A DNA stretch of 37,369 bases from a virus. The notes beneath the pieces were generated by a model. The model was not told the origin of the DNA, did no database searches, and saw nothing but the letters and a program-made list of their open reading frames with translations. Positions 12,521 through 20,810 of this stretch are shown here, in pieces (within the stretch, counting starts at the first letter, position 1; the number at the start of each line of letters is the position of its first letter). The stretch is taken from IMG/VR virus record IMGVR_UViG_3300049491_001064, positions 1 to 37,369 of that record, one strand, 5' to 3'. The position numbers and the translations under genes are program-made.

Positions 12521-14850
12521 CAGGTATCCCTCCTCAATGCGTTGCCCTCGCCCGTCCCCTCGTAGCCCAGCGCCAACACCCGCGCGCGGCCCTGCGTGCC
12601 CGAGATGCGCACGCGCGGCGAACGCCCGCGGCCGCTGATGCTCAGGTCGTGCCGCCGTTCCTGGTGCAGGCCCAGCTGCAGGCCATCCCCGAGGTTAAAT
12701 CCCCTTTCGGTATCCGGCCGCACCGTGCTCAGCGTCAGGCTGTAATCCTCCCGGAACGGCTCCGGAAAATCGTCATTCACATTCGTCGCATCCCACGCCG
12801 CCCGATCCCATGGCTTCGTGTACCGCGTACGACTGCGCGTCTCCCCCTGCACCAGCGAGCTCTCCTCATTGGCTCCATCCTGTACCAGCGCGATGTCATA
12901 GGAGGGGTTCCACGTCTCCAGCACGGCCACCAGCGTGCGCGCCAGCTTATCCCTCATCCGATCCGGCGTCGTCAGGCCTCGGGAGGTGTAGCTCCACTCA
13001 ATTTCCTGCCGGTCCACCTGCTCGATGAAACCCCACGAGCTCACGTTCACATCCGGCACCACGCCGTTCGTTGAATAAAAGCGCACGCCCGTGCTTGCTG
13101 TCCCCGTGACCATCGAGAGCGGCAGCGGCGCCGCCCGCGTGTTTGGCGCGCTCCATTGGATCGGGCTCGAGATCGCGTAACCCGCCACCGCATCACCAAA
13201 CAGGCTCCGCGCCGCCCCGTCGATATTGGTCGGCGTAGGGCTCGAGCGCCAGTGTGTCGCGTCATTGTTCGTCAGGGCAGTATCCACCTGCACCGAAAGG
13301 CCGCTGTTCACCAGCACAGAATAAAACGTCACCGGCGCTGAGAGCAGCGTCAGATCCATGTACGGCACTGGCCGCGCATCCTGGTAGCCGTGCTCATAGA
13401 GACACGTCCATCCATCCTCGCCGGCGAAACACAAGCGATCGATCCCCAGCCAGTTACTCAGGAAGAATTGTTTGGGCTCGATGCCGTCTGCCTGGTCATA
13501 TCCCTGCCACACACCGCCCCCCTCCACGTCTGAGAGCTGCGTGTCCAACACCAGCACCGCCGTGTTTACCCCCTTGTAAACCCGGCGCAGGCTGATGCCG
13601 TTGGTGATATTGGGGTTAAAACCGGTCACCGTTACAAACGTCGCCTGCGCCACGAAATCAATCGTGAACCCCGGCATCGGGCTGGATCCAGTCGTTACCG
13701 GCACCTGCGCCGTCCCATTCGTCAGATATCGCGTGTCCGTCCCGAACACCAGCCGATACGTCGCCCCGGGCACCGTAACATATTTGATCGGCGGATCTGA
13801 GATACGCGTGGCCGATTCCGGGTCCAACCGTTCCGCGTCATCGAAAGGCACCGCGAAATACACCTTGTTATCCCAGAACCCCGCGCAAATCTTGCTGCGA
13901 AACCGGCCATTCACCCGCTTGAGCAATCCATCGATGTTCTGTCCCGGCATCGGCCGCGTCGCCCCCTGTCCTGTCTGCACCTCATTGAACATCGTGATCG
14001 TGAGCGAAGCCGGCCCATCCTGGCTCCACCACATCAGGTCCGTGCCGATATCCACCACGCTCCGGGCCGCCACACACCCGTAACGGCGCGTCACCCGGAT
14101 CGGGATCGTGTCCGCCAGTGTCCCCACCACATTCACCAGCCGCCAGATCGAGCGCTCCTTCAGCGCCACGATGGAGGTCTCGTTGAACAGCGCGATCGCC
14201 ACCAGCGTATCCGGGATCCCGTCGGACACCCGGTACTGGTTGGCCACCGCGTAGGCCGTATGATCCAGCGCGTCGCTGGCCCACAGCTCATCCTGCCCCG
14301 TCAGGATCCAGAGTCGCAAGCCCACTGCCAGCGCCTGGCGCCCGCGCGGGATCCTCGAGAGCCCCAGGCCGGGCGTCGGATCCGGCACCACTGTGAACCC
14401 CAGGTCGATGCTGGACATCTGCAGCGGGTCCGCATTGTCTCCCCTCATTAGGATCACCGTGTCATCCAACTGCTCGAACGAGCAGTCCTCCGTCACCGTC
14501 ACGCCGGCGGGCAACGGGAGCGCCTGCGGAAAATTATTCGCCAGCGAGGCGTAGACCTGGCCGTCGGCGGCGATGAGATTCCAAATCCTGTCGTCCGCAT
14601 CCAGGAAGCGTCCCACCCCGTAAATCGTCTCATACTTCCCGAGCCCCAGAGAGGTGGTCTTGTTCAACCACGTCAAATGTGCCGTCCCCAGGCGTGGCTC
14701 CGGCACCCCCTGGCGAAAGCGCATGTTGACGGCCGCCGATCCGAAGCCCGGCGGAATCTGCGCGTGATGTTCGCGCACGTGCACGCCCACCACCCGCTCC
14801 TGTCCGTCGACCAGCGGCGCATTCCGTCCAGATGTTTGGACCCCATTCAT
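12520..14850 (-). CDS. Tail tubular protein B-like (gp12-like)
   Basis: A 776-aa protein from ATG 14850, overlapping the lipoprotein gene stop as ATGA; the longer frame to 15105 lies inside that gene. It opens with MNGVQTSGRNAPLVDGQE, has a DNMRF-type segment (VNMRFRQGVPEPRLG) and a body of beta-propeller-like repeats (IWNLIAADGQVYASL; RLWILTGQDELWASD; DLMWWSQDGPASLTI), as expected for the T7 gp12 nozzle family; T7 gp12 is 794 aa. The role would be the distal tail tube. It lies downstream of the tube-A-like gene but separated by ~6 kb of exported and lysis-like genes, unlike T7 where the two are adjacent. Confidence 0.7.
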   Translation of the reverse strand: MNGVQTSGRNAPLVDGQERVVGVHVREHHAQIPPGFGSAAVNMRFRQGVPEPRLGTAHLTWLNKTTSLGLGKYETIYGVGRFLDADDRIWNLIAADGQVYASLANNFPQALPLPAGVTVTEDCSFEQLDDTVILMRGDNADPLQMSSIDLGFTVVPDPTPGLGLSRIPRGRQALAVGLRLWILTGQDELWASDALDHTAYAVANQYRVSDGIPDTLVAIALFNETSIVALKERSIWRLVNVVGTLADTIPIRVTRRYGCVAARSVVDIGTDLMWWSQDGPASLTITMFNEVQTGQGATRPMPGQNIDGLLKRVNGRFRSKICAGFWDNKVYFAVPFDDAERLDPESATRISDPPIKYVTVPGATYRLVFGTDTRYLTNGTAQVPVTTGSSPMPGFTIDFVAQATFVTVTGFNPNITNGISLRRVYKGVNTAVLVLDTQLSDVEGGGVWQGYDQADGIEPKQFFLSNWLGIDRLCFAGEDGWTCLYEHGYQDARPVPYMDLTLLSAPVTFYSVLVNSGLSVQVDTALTNNDATHWRSSPTPTNIDGAARSLFGDAVAGYAISSPIQWSAPNTRAAPLPLSMVTGTASTGVRFYSTNGVVPDVNVSSWGFIEQVDRQEIEWSYTSRGLTTPDRMRDKLARTLVAVLETWNPSYDIALVQDGANEESSLVQGETRSRTRYTKPWDRAAWDATNVNDDFPEPFREDYSLTLSTVRPDTERGFNLGDGLQLGLHQERRHDLSISGRGRSPRVRISGTQGRARVLALGYEGTGEGNALRRDT

Positions 14851-15185
14851 TTGATTTTGCCGAGGATCGAATCCAAGGCCCGCAACGCCTCCACCACGTT
14901 CGTGCCCCCGCCGGATTCCTCGAGGCCCTGCGTCCCCGCCGACATCGTTTTGCCAATGGAGGCCCGCTGTCGGTCCAGCGAGCTGGTGGCCGGCCACACC
15001 ACAAACGACGTCATCTTGAGCGTCCGTTCCGTCACCACCCCGTTGGTGCCGATTGTCCGTTCCGTGAGCACCGGGCGATTGACGGCGCACCCCGTGAGCA
15101 GGCACAGGGTGAACGCCGCCAGAGCTGCGGCAAAGGGGTGCGCCGCGGACTTATGTTCCAGTGGGGTGGGCTTGGGGGGATTCAT
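14847..15185 (-). CDS. Lipoprotein, possible outer spanin
   Basis: A 112-aa protein with a signal peptide ending in a lipobox (LCLLTGC, Cys at residue 34) and a mature part of about 79 residues. It follows the holin-like gene by 7 bp and overlaps the tail-tube-B gene by ATGA. Outer-membrane lipoprotein plus a nearby single-TM coiled-coil protein (15728-15952) is the make-up of a two-component spanin that fuses inner and outer membranes at lysis. The mature part is not strongly Pro-rich, so a generic phage lipoprotein is possible. Confidence 0.65.
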   Translation of the reverse strand: MNPPKPTPLEHKSAAHPFAAALAAFTLCLLTGCAVNRPVLTERTIGTNGVVTERTLKMTSFVVWPATSSLDRQRASIGKTMSAGTQGLEESGGGTNVVEALRALDSILGKIK

Positions 15186-15192
15186 AAAAAAG

Positions 15193-15573
15193 TCACTGAT
15201 TGTTTTTCCTGTCGATCGAATCTGCGGGAGGATCCTTGGCGATGAATGCCGTGTCCCCGTTCACGCCCACCTTGGCCAAAAATCTCTTGAGTGCCGCAGC
15301 GTAGATCAGAAACGCGACCCCACCGCAAATCAGGCCCACGAACACATTCTTCCAGAGCCAGAGGCGAAACGGCAGGTTGTCGGAAAGAGGGTCGGCAATC
15401 ATTGCATTGGCAGCTCCGCCGATGACGATCGAGCACAGCCAGATGCCGTCATTGGGGAACCTGTGCCACTTGGCCAGCGCGGCACAGATCACCACGCACA
15501 GCACAGTCACCAGCGCGTAGCCCGGCAGGCCGTTGAGCTTCCCGAGCCATTCAAAGATGGATTCGATGTTCAT
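15193..15573 (-). CDS. Holin-like membrane protein
   Basis: A 126-aa protein with three hydrophobic segments, about residues 18-35 (YALVTVLCVVICAALA), 44-60 (IWLCSIVIGGAANAMI) and 75-92 (VFVGLICGGVAFLIYAA), and a hydrophilic charged C-terminal tail. Size, topology and position between a coiled-coil membrane protein and a lipoprotein fit a holin that permeabilises the inner membrane. No gene for a recognisable endolysin is next to it. Confidence 0.65.
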   Translation of the reverse strand: MNIESIFEWLGKLNGLPGYALVTVLCVVICAALAKWHRFPNDGIWLCSIVIGGAANAMIADPLSDNLPFRLWLWKNVFVGLICGGVAFLIYAAALKRFLAKVGVNGDTAFIAKDPPADSIDRKNNQ

Positions 15574-15727
15574 ACTTTCGCAATTTGGAGGGGCCGGGCA
15601 GGAGGAATTCCTTTAAACGTGTGCGCCATTTCACCGGGTCGCATCAACCACTGAAGCCTTTCAATGGGTTGAATGTTAAATGGAAATGACAGAACATTTG
15701 CGACTCCCGGCCGGCCAACTCCGCCTC
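15574..15727 (-). other. Intergenic region upstream of holin-like gene
   Basis: About 150 bp between the coiled-coil membrane gene and the holin-like gene, unusual spacing in an otherwise overlapping operon. Close to the holin-like start the leftward strand reads CCTCCAAATTGCGAAAGT with no strong ribosome site. I see no convincing ORF, hairpin or promoter; a leader controlling lysis timing is possible but unsupported. Confidence 0.35.
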
Positions 15728-15952
15728 CTAAAGCTTTGGCGGGTGAAGATTCATCTCCGCGATATGTTTCCAGATGGCCGCCCGATCCTCGTTGCAGGCG
15801 ATGAGCTGATCCCGGCATTTGCGCATCTCGTTGCGCTGGTCCAGCAGCTCCGCCGTGCGCGCCTTGGCCTCGTTGTTCATGCGCCGGTACATGTCGGCGA
15901 CAGCGCCGCACAAGGCGAGTATTGCGGCAAGCAAGGCATGTTCGAAAGCCAT
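15728..15952 (-). CDS. Single-TM coiled-coil protein, possible inner spanin
   Basis: A 74-aa protein with an N-terminal hydrophobic helix (HALLAAILALCGAVA, residues about 5-19) followed by a charged helical segment (NNEAKARTAELLDQRNEMRK) likely to form a coiled coil. This is the layout of Rz-like inner spanins, though shorter than Rz (~150 aa). It sits just upstream of the holin-like and lipoprotein genes. An overlapping frame (15570-15959) is Arg/His-rich and looks like a shadow. Confidence 0.6.
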   Translation of the reverse strand: MAFEHALLAAILALCGAVADMYRRMNNEAKARTAELLDQRNEMRKCRDQLIACNEDRAAIWKHIAEMNLHPPKL

Positions 15953-15972
15953 GGTTCATTTTCAGTTTTGAT

Positions 15973-16458
15973 TCAATCCGCCGGCACGGCCGTCCACCGC
16001 TTCACCTCATCAAACGGAAACACCGGCAACGTCTGCGACTCGAGCCGTTCCGAGAGCCGCCACCGCCGTCCCCTCATCCACCACCGGAACTTTTGCTCTT
16101 CCTCCGTCAACGCATACCGCGCTTCCGCCACGACAAACGCCCCGAACACGCACGGCACATTTTCGGAGCGATAGAAGCCCAGCGGGAAAATCTCGATGTT
16201 AAACGACCCCACCACATACTGGTCCAGATTCCAGCACCCGTAGCTGGCCCCCGTGAAGGCGGTGGTAAAATCCACATCCGTCCCCACCTGGATATTGCAG
16301 ATATTGAAAGGCAGCTGCTCCGCGGCCACCAGCGCCCAGGCCGGCGTCCCGTTCGTATCTCGCGGATAGACCGCGATCAACTGGATGTCCTGCGCCGGCG
16401 CCGGCGCCAACAGCAGAAAGCAGAAAGCAGAAAGCAGAAGTGCCAGTTTCGTTTTCAT
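15973..16458 (-). CDS. Exported hypothetical protein
   Basis: A 161-aa protein from ATG 16458 with a textbook Sec signal peptide: Lys residues, hydrophobic core LALLLSAFCFLLLAP and A-P-A followed by Gln at about residue 23. The mature part has beta-strand patterns and a charged C-terminal region (EEEQKFRWWMRGRRWRLSER). The central part of the signal core (residues 7-16) is encoded by a 7-nt tandem repeat at 16411-16440. No family is recognised. The in-frame extension to 16845 overlaps the previous gene and is not credible. Confidence 0.7.
   Translation of the reverse strand: MKTKLALLLSAFCFLLLAPAPAQDIQLIAVYPRDTNGTPAWALVAAEQLPFNICNIQVGTDVDFTTAFTGASYGCWNLDQYVVGSFNIEIFPLGFYRSENVPCVFGAFVVAEARYALTEEEQKFRWWMRGRRWRLSERLESQTLPVFPFDEVKRWTAVPAD
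16411..16440 (+). repeat. Four tandem GCAGAAA units inside a signal peptide
   Basis: GCAGAAA is repeated about four times with a 7-bp period. Read leftward it encodes LLLSAFCFLL, the core of the signal peptide of the 15973-16458 product. It belongs with the other 7- and 8-nt-period repeats of this window in type, but not in sequence. Confidence 0.8.
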
Positions 16459-16466
16459 GATCGTAA

Positions 16467-16919
16467 TCACGGCGTCATTGTCATCCGCGCACGGTAGAAA
16501 CGCTGCTCGCTGGTCGCCTCCAGCGGCACCGTCACCGTCTGCAGCATGGCCCATGGCCCTCCCAGGTCCGGCGCCGCCTGCAAGGAGGCCGACAGATTGA
16601 GGATGCGCAGCCCCGTCGGCGCAAATGCCCGGTTCGTCCAGCACACCTCGTTCGATGGCAGGCTCTCGATGCCGGCCGGTTCGTAAGCTGTCACCGCCCA
16701 GAACGATCGTCCCGGCGGCAGATTGCTCCACACCGCGCTCGTGTTCGTTCGCCCGGAAATGTTGTTGCTCGAGGTGTAGAAGCCCGGGGCCGGCCCGTGG
16801 TAGAGAATGTATCCCGCCACGTTCGTCTCCGCGTTGGCCTGCCACGCCAGCGTCACTTGCTGGGCGCAGGCCTGCGCCGCGAGCAAGAACGCCAACATCA
16901 ATTGCCGCGTCATCGTCAT
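16467..16919 (-). CDS. Exported fibronectin type III-like protein
   Basis: A 150-aa protein with a signal peptide (LMLAFLLAAQACA, cleavage before QQ) followed by one Fn3 domain: VTLAWQANAETNVAGYILYH, then SNLPPGRSFWAVTAY and SLPSNEV, the usual strand and ligand-edge pattern. The C-terminal half (LQAAPDLGGPWAML … RFYRARM) strongly resembles the small domain that follows Fn3 modules in verrucomicrobial secreted proteins. It overlaps the beta-helix gene stop by ATGA. The role is probably adhesion or a spacer; host origin is likely. Confidence 0.75.
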   Translation of the reverse strand: MTMTRQLMLAFLLAAQACAQQVTLAWQANAETNVAGYILYHGPAPGFYTSSNNISGRTNTSAVWSNLPPGRSFWAVTAYEPAGIESLPSNEVCWTNRAFAPTGLRILNLSASLQAAPDLGGPWAMLQTVTVPLEATSEQRFYRARMTMTP

Positions 16920-18493
16920 GGAAATTTCGCCGTGATTACCCAGTTCGTCCCGCCGATGCCTCCCACCGAAAGTGTGATGGCTCCTCCGTTGGCTGAAATG
17001 TTGGTTGTCGTCGGCCCCCCGTTAATCTTCTGGTTTCCCACCGTCTCGATCCAGATGTTCGTCCCCGCGGCCGTCGAGGTCCGGTCATACACCCGCACCT
17101 CATACTTGCCGGCCAGGTATCCATTTGTGCCGAACCAGGTCGTGTCGATCAATTTGTTGGTGCGCCCGGCCGTGTGCGTCGAATTGGCGTTTGTCACCCC
17201 CACCACGTGGTCGCTGGGCTGATTCGTGATGAGCGAATTGATGAGGGGCGGCTGCACTTCATTGATATATCCGCCCGTGATGAGCACCCGCGCCGAGTTG
17301 CTATTCCACACCGCAAGACTCACGGCGTTGTTCGTCGTGAAATGCGTGATGCGCACCCCATTCAATAGCATCACCGCCGGTGCATTCGTGCTGGCCGGTA
17401 TGTAAATCCCCGCGTTGTGCGTCTGCCCGTTGCTCGCCGTTATGCTGCCCCCATCCCAGAACAGATTCCCGCTCAGCCACGAGACGCCGTGAATCTGTTC
17501 AAACGAGTTAGTCTTGATGCTGAAAATGTGAACGTTCTTGAACCAAGCCGATTTGGCGATCCCGCGATTATCCCAGTTCGCCACGCCATCGAAATTGTCG
17601 GAGATGAAGGCATCCTCGAGATGAAAGTCGCGCCACGTATCGAGCCCCAGCCCGTCAGCCTGCCCGTCGAACGACATCCCGCGGACTAACACATTCGTCG
17701 CCTCGTTCGCGGCTGCGCCGCTGCTGAATTGCTGACCTTCTCCGACGACGATCTTGCCGTGGAACGTAAAGTTCGCTGCCACCGTATCGGAACAGAGGAA
17801 CAGTGAGTCCTCTTGCCCCTGTGCCGTCCCAATCACCGTTACACCAAAACCCGCCCCGATGAGCGCGCCGCCATTCGTCAAAATCATCGTGCCCCCATCC
17901 ACCTCCGGATACATCCCGGGCTGCACGATCACCCGCTCCCCGCGGCGCAGCACGAGCAGCGCTGCCTTCACTGTCTTCCACGGCAGATCGATTCGTCCCC
18001 TCACCGCGTTCGTATCGTTGCCGATCCCGCAATCCACGTACAAATTCGTTGTCAACCCCGGCAATGCCACCGCCGCCGGAAAACTCACACTCGTAAAACA
18101 GTTGGTGATCGGTCCGTATGTGGTCGTCCCCAGCGGTCCAGCGCCCCCCACGATATCATCCCACGTCTGCGTCCCGCCAATCACCGGCACACCAAACGAG
18201 TCATACAGCACCCCACTTACGGAGTTGCTGATGATCCACGCCCCATAGCCAGAGTCGAAGTACAGCACATTCACCCCATTGGTGAATCGGGTCGATCCAT
18301 TCCAATTATACGTCCCATTGGCCGCTGCCGTTCCGAACCCCTGCGCCAGCATGATGTTCGTGTTAAGGAAGGATGAAGTGATGCACTGGCTCGTCACAGC
18401 GCCGAGGGCCGAGGGGGCCGTGCCCACCGCCGCCCGCAAAGGCGCCAGGGCCAAAAGCAGCATCGCGCCCGGGATCAAGGCGTGGGCACGCAT
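16916..18493 (-). CDS. Exported parallel beta-helix protein (tailspike-like)
   Basis: A 525-aa protein from ATG 18493, overlapping the SGNH gene by 19 bp; the longer in-frame start at 18637 lies inside that gene. A signal peptide (GAMLLLALAPLRAA) precedes a domain starting NLYVDCGIGNDTNAVRGRI … GERVIVQPGMY, the entry motif of pectate-lyase-like right-handed beta-helices, followed by many short Asn/Gly/Ile turns (about residues 200-430). Such folds bind or cleave polysaccharides and are typical of phage tailspikes. The signal peptide is unexpected for a virion protein, which should stay in the cytoplasm to assemble. Confidence 0.75.
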   Translation of the reverse strand: MRAHALIPGAMLLLALAPLRAAVGTAPSALGAVTSQCITSSFLNTNIMLAQGFGTAAANGTYNWNGSTRFTNGVNVLYFDSGYGAWIISNSVSGVLYDSFGVPVIGGTQTWDDIVGGAGPLGTTTYGPITNCFTSVSFPAAVALPGLTTNLYVDCGIGNDTNAVRGRIDLPWKTVKAALLVLRRGERVIVQPGMYPEVDGGTMILTNGGALIGAGFGVTVIGTAQGQEDSLFLCSDTVAANFTFHGKIVVGEGQQFSSGAAANEATNVLVRGMSFDGQADGLGLDTWRDFHLEDAFISDNFDGVANWDNRGIAKSAWFKNVHIFSIKTNSFEQIHGVSWLSGNLFWDGGSITASNGQTHNAGIYIPASTNAPAVMLLNGVRITHFTTNNAVSLAVWNSNSARVLITGGYINEVQPPLINSLITNQPSDHVVGVTNANSTHTAGRTNKLIDTTWFGTNGYLAGKYEVRVYDRTSTAAGTNIWIETVGNQKINGGPTTTNISANGGAITLSVGGIGGTNWVITAKFP

Positions 18494-20361
18494 ACGGTTG
18501 TGTTGTTCGTGTTCCAACATTTCCAGAGCATGAGCCCGTTGGAATTCCAATAGGCAAAAGAACCCAGCGCCAGCACTGGCGGCGTCGTCACCGTGTTCGT
18601 CGGCCAATACATCACCCCGTTGGTATTCACGTTCCACAGGTTGGGCCGATTGGTTGTGCCCAGCCGCATGATGTCATTCACCACGTTATCCGCCGCCACG
18701 TGGAAGAAGGCCTGCGGCGAATTGGTCCCGAGTCCCGCCTTGCCGTCCTCCTGCACGCGCAGCAGCGAGATGGCATTGGTTTGATTCGCTGCATCCCTTT
18801 CGATCGAAAAGAAATTGGAGGTCTGATTATTGTCCGCGTCGATGATGATGTGGGCTCCGCCTCCAGAATTGATCGTGAGGCGCCCCGAATCCCGTTCATA
18901 CGTGATGGTCGCCGTGTTCGCGTTCAACGCGTCGAACAGGATTTGATGCGCCAGGGATGAAGACGAATTGAGCCGCGTGAACCCCAGCGACGTCGAAAAG
19001 TTCGTTCGCCCTAGGAGCAGGTTGCCAAACAGGTCCAGCATGTAAGTGCCCGTCAACCGCGGGCCAACCGAAAGAAAGCCGTCCTTGCTCACCGCCACGA
19101 TGTTGCTGCCGCCGTAATCCGTGATCTCCATCAGATTCGACACCTGTTGGAAGCCGGCATAAACCCGGAACGGCACCCGATTGCCCAGCGCCGTCCCCAC
19201 CAACAAATTCTGTTTCCGCGAGAACCCGCCATCATGCCAGATCAAATCCGCCAGGTAAGACACCCCCATGCCGTTCAAGTGAATGCAATCATTGGTCAAC
19301 ACCCATTGGCGCCGCACCAGATCATTCGTCGTCCCGAAAATCTGCGTGTCAAAATAGCTGTAACCCACTGCCTGCACGGAATTCTGCACGAACGTATTGC
19401 CCAGGTCATACCTCGATGAATTATCCGTCACGTTGTTCACGCCAATGAACGTCCCATCTGTATTGCTCGGCGCCATCCCCGCCATCGCCAACGTCGTCAG
19501 AAAGACCGGCAGGGCGTTCGTGAGCAACGATGGAGCGTCCAACGCGTGCCACAGGAATTCTGTCAACCCCAGGCTGGCGAATACCGGCACCGTGATGTTC
19601 GTGGCCACATTGGTCACATCCGCCAGCGTCCCGCCAAAGCTCCACATCTGCGCGGGACTGATGCCCCCCTTGTTACTCGCCCACATGCCACCGCCGATCA
19701 CCACGTTTGTGCCCGTCACATTCACCACCTTCAGCTTCCACTCGCCCAGGTTCGTCGCGAAGTTGACGACCACACCGGTGGGGCTGGCCGTCAGCGCCGA
19801 AAGAGTTGCTGTCACGTCACTGAACGCCCCGCCGTTGGTCGCCACCTGGACCTTGTAAGTGCCGCCGTTGGTCGTGTGAGCCATTGCGATCCGGAACGTG
19901 TCGGCCACCATGAAGCGTCCCGCAGAATCGAAAGTCACATCCGCGCTGGCACCGCCCACCCCCATGGTAAAATGCGCCGCGAACCAGTTCGTGTCCGGCA
20001 GTGGGATCGTCGTGAATCCCGAGTGCGTATACGTCAAGGGCGCAAACAGCGTATTCGTCAACACCGTCATGTAACCGCCATTGAACCCCAGCGCCCGTCC
20101 GAAATCCGAGCTCCATGCCTCCACCACATCATCCCCGAGCGAATCGCCAAATCCGCCGATGCGCCACGGCAGCACGTTGGTGTAGAGAATCGAAAACCGA
20201 TTCTTGTAAGGCGTCGCGTTCAGCGCCGCCGTCACCACGTTTGTGGCGATTACGGATGCAGCGCCAGTCGTCACCGATGGCACCGTTCCCGCCGCGGCGA
20301 AAGCCCGCAGCGCCGGGCAGGCGACGAATGCCACCAACAATAATGTCCGAAGAAGATTCAA
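18475..20361 (-). CDS. Exported SGNH/GDSL esterase with fibre-like C-terminus
   Basis: A 628-aa protein. It probably starts at TTG 20361, which overlaps the preceding stop as TTGA. A signal peptide (LLRTLLLVAFVACPALRAFA) is followed by block I of SGNH hydrolases, GGFGDSLGDD (GDSL at 72-75), and block V, NDCIHLNG, with Asp358 and His361. The N-terminal ~370 residues are therefore likely a hydrolase, perhaps removing O-acetyl groups from a surface sugar. From about 480 on the protein carries the fibre-type motif GLGTNSPQAFFHVAADN seen before chaperone domains in tail fibres, but no peptidase S74 dyad is visible. Very Asn/Thr-rich. Confidence 0.75.
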   Translation of the reverse strand: MNLLRTLLLVAFVACPALRAFAAAGTVPSVTTGAASVIATNVVTAALNATPYKNRFSILYTNVLPWRIGGFGDSLGDDVVEAWSSDFGRALGFNGGYMTVLTNTLFAPLTYTHSGFTTIPLPDTNWFAAHFTMGVGGASADVTFDSAGRFMVADTFRIAMAHTTNGGTYKVQVATNGGAFSDVTATLSALTASPTGVVVNFATNLGEWKLKVVNVTGTNVVIGGGMWASNKGGISPAQMWSFGGTLADVTNVATNITVPVFASLGLTEFLWHALDAPSLLTNALPVFLTTLAMAGMAPSNTDGTFIGVNNVTDNSSRYDLGNTFVQNSVQAVGYSYFDTQIFGTTNDLVRRQWVLTNDCIHLNGMGVSYLADLIWHDGGFSRKQNLLVGTALGNRVPFRVYAGFQQVSNLMEITDYGGSNIVAVSKDGFLSVGPRLTGTYMLDLFGNLLLGRTNFSTSLGFTRLNSSSSLAHQILFDALNANTATITYERDSGRLTINSGGGAHIIIDADNNQTSNFFSIERDAANQTNAISLLRVQEDGKAGLGTNSPQAFFHVAADNVVNDIMRLGTTNRPNLWNVNTNGVMYWPTNTVTTPPVLALGSFAYWNSNGLMLWKCWNTNNTTVCVPTP

Positions 20362-20804
20362 TTGGGTTTCCGGTATGTCACGCTTACCTGCAGGATCGTG
20401 GTCGCATTGGAGAGCCCTCGATCCGTCGTGCTATTGGCCACGAGCAATCCGTTGTTGAATTGGATGCCCGCCAGTCCGAAATCGTAATAACCGGTCGACC
20501 CTGCCGGCACTTTGATGGGCGCGACCGTCGGCACCGCGTTCGTGGCCGGGAATCCGTTTGTTCCCTGGTTGAATGCCATCAGCCAGATGTCCCCCGCACT
20601 CGAGTTCTGCGCCACGATCGAGAACACCTTGAGCGCATTGGTGCTCACGATGCACACATTGGTGGGCGTCACCGTCGAGAAATACCGGTCCGATCCCGTC
20701 TCCTTGTTCTGTCCAAATGCCTGGAAGCATGGAAGGCAGAGGAGGAGAGGACACAGAACGAGGGCCCCCAAATTCGTGTTAATTCGTGAAATGCGTGTCT
20801 TCAT
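20358..20804 (-). CDS. Exported hypothetical protein
   Basis: A 148-aa protein with a signal peptide (Arg-rich start, core LVLCPLLLCLPCFQ, cleavage about A-F-G before Gln). The mature ~115 residues are beta-rich (NVCIVSTNALKVFSIVAQN; ILQVSVTY) and resemble a small jelly-roll structural protein. The DNA for residues 6-11 contains two AATTCGTG copies (20771-20788). Located 6 bp after the tail-tube-A gene. Family unknown. Confidence 0.65.
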   Translation of the reverse strand: MKTRISRINTNLGALVLCPLLLCLPCFQAFGQNKETGSDRYFSTVTPTNVCIVSTNALKVFSIVAQNSSAGDIWLMAFNQGTNGFPATNAVPTVAPIKVPAGSTGYYDFGLAGIQFNNGLLVANSTTDRGLSNATTILQVSVTYRKPN

Positions 20805-20810
20805 AATTGT

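Noticed and set aside
16916-20361. Diversity-generating retroelement target among tail proteins
   Set aside because: No reverse transcriptase or template repeat is seen in the window.
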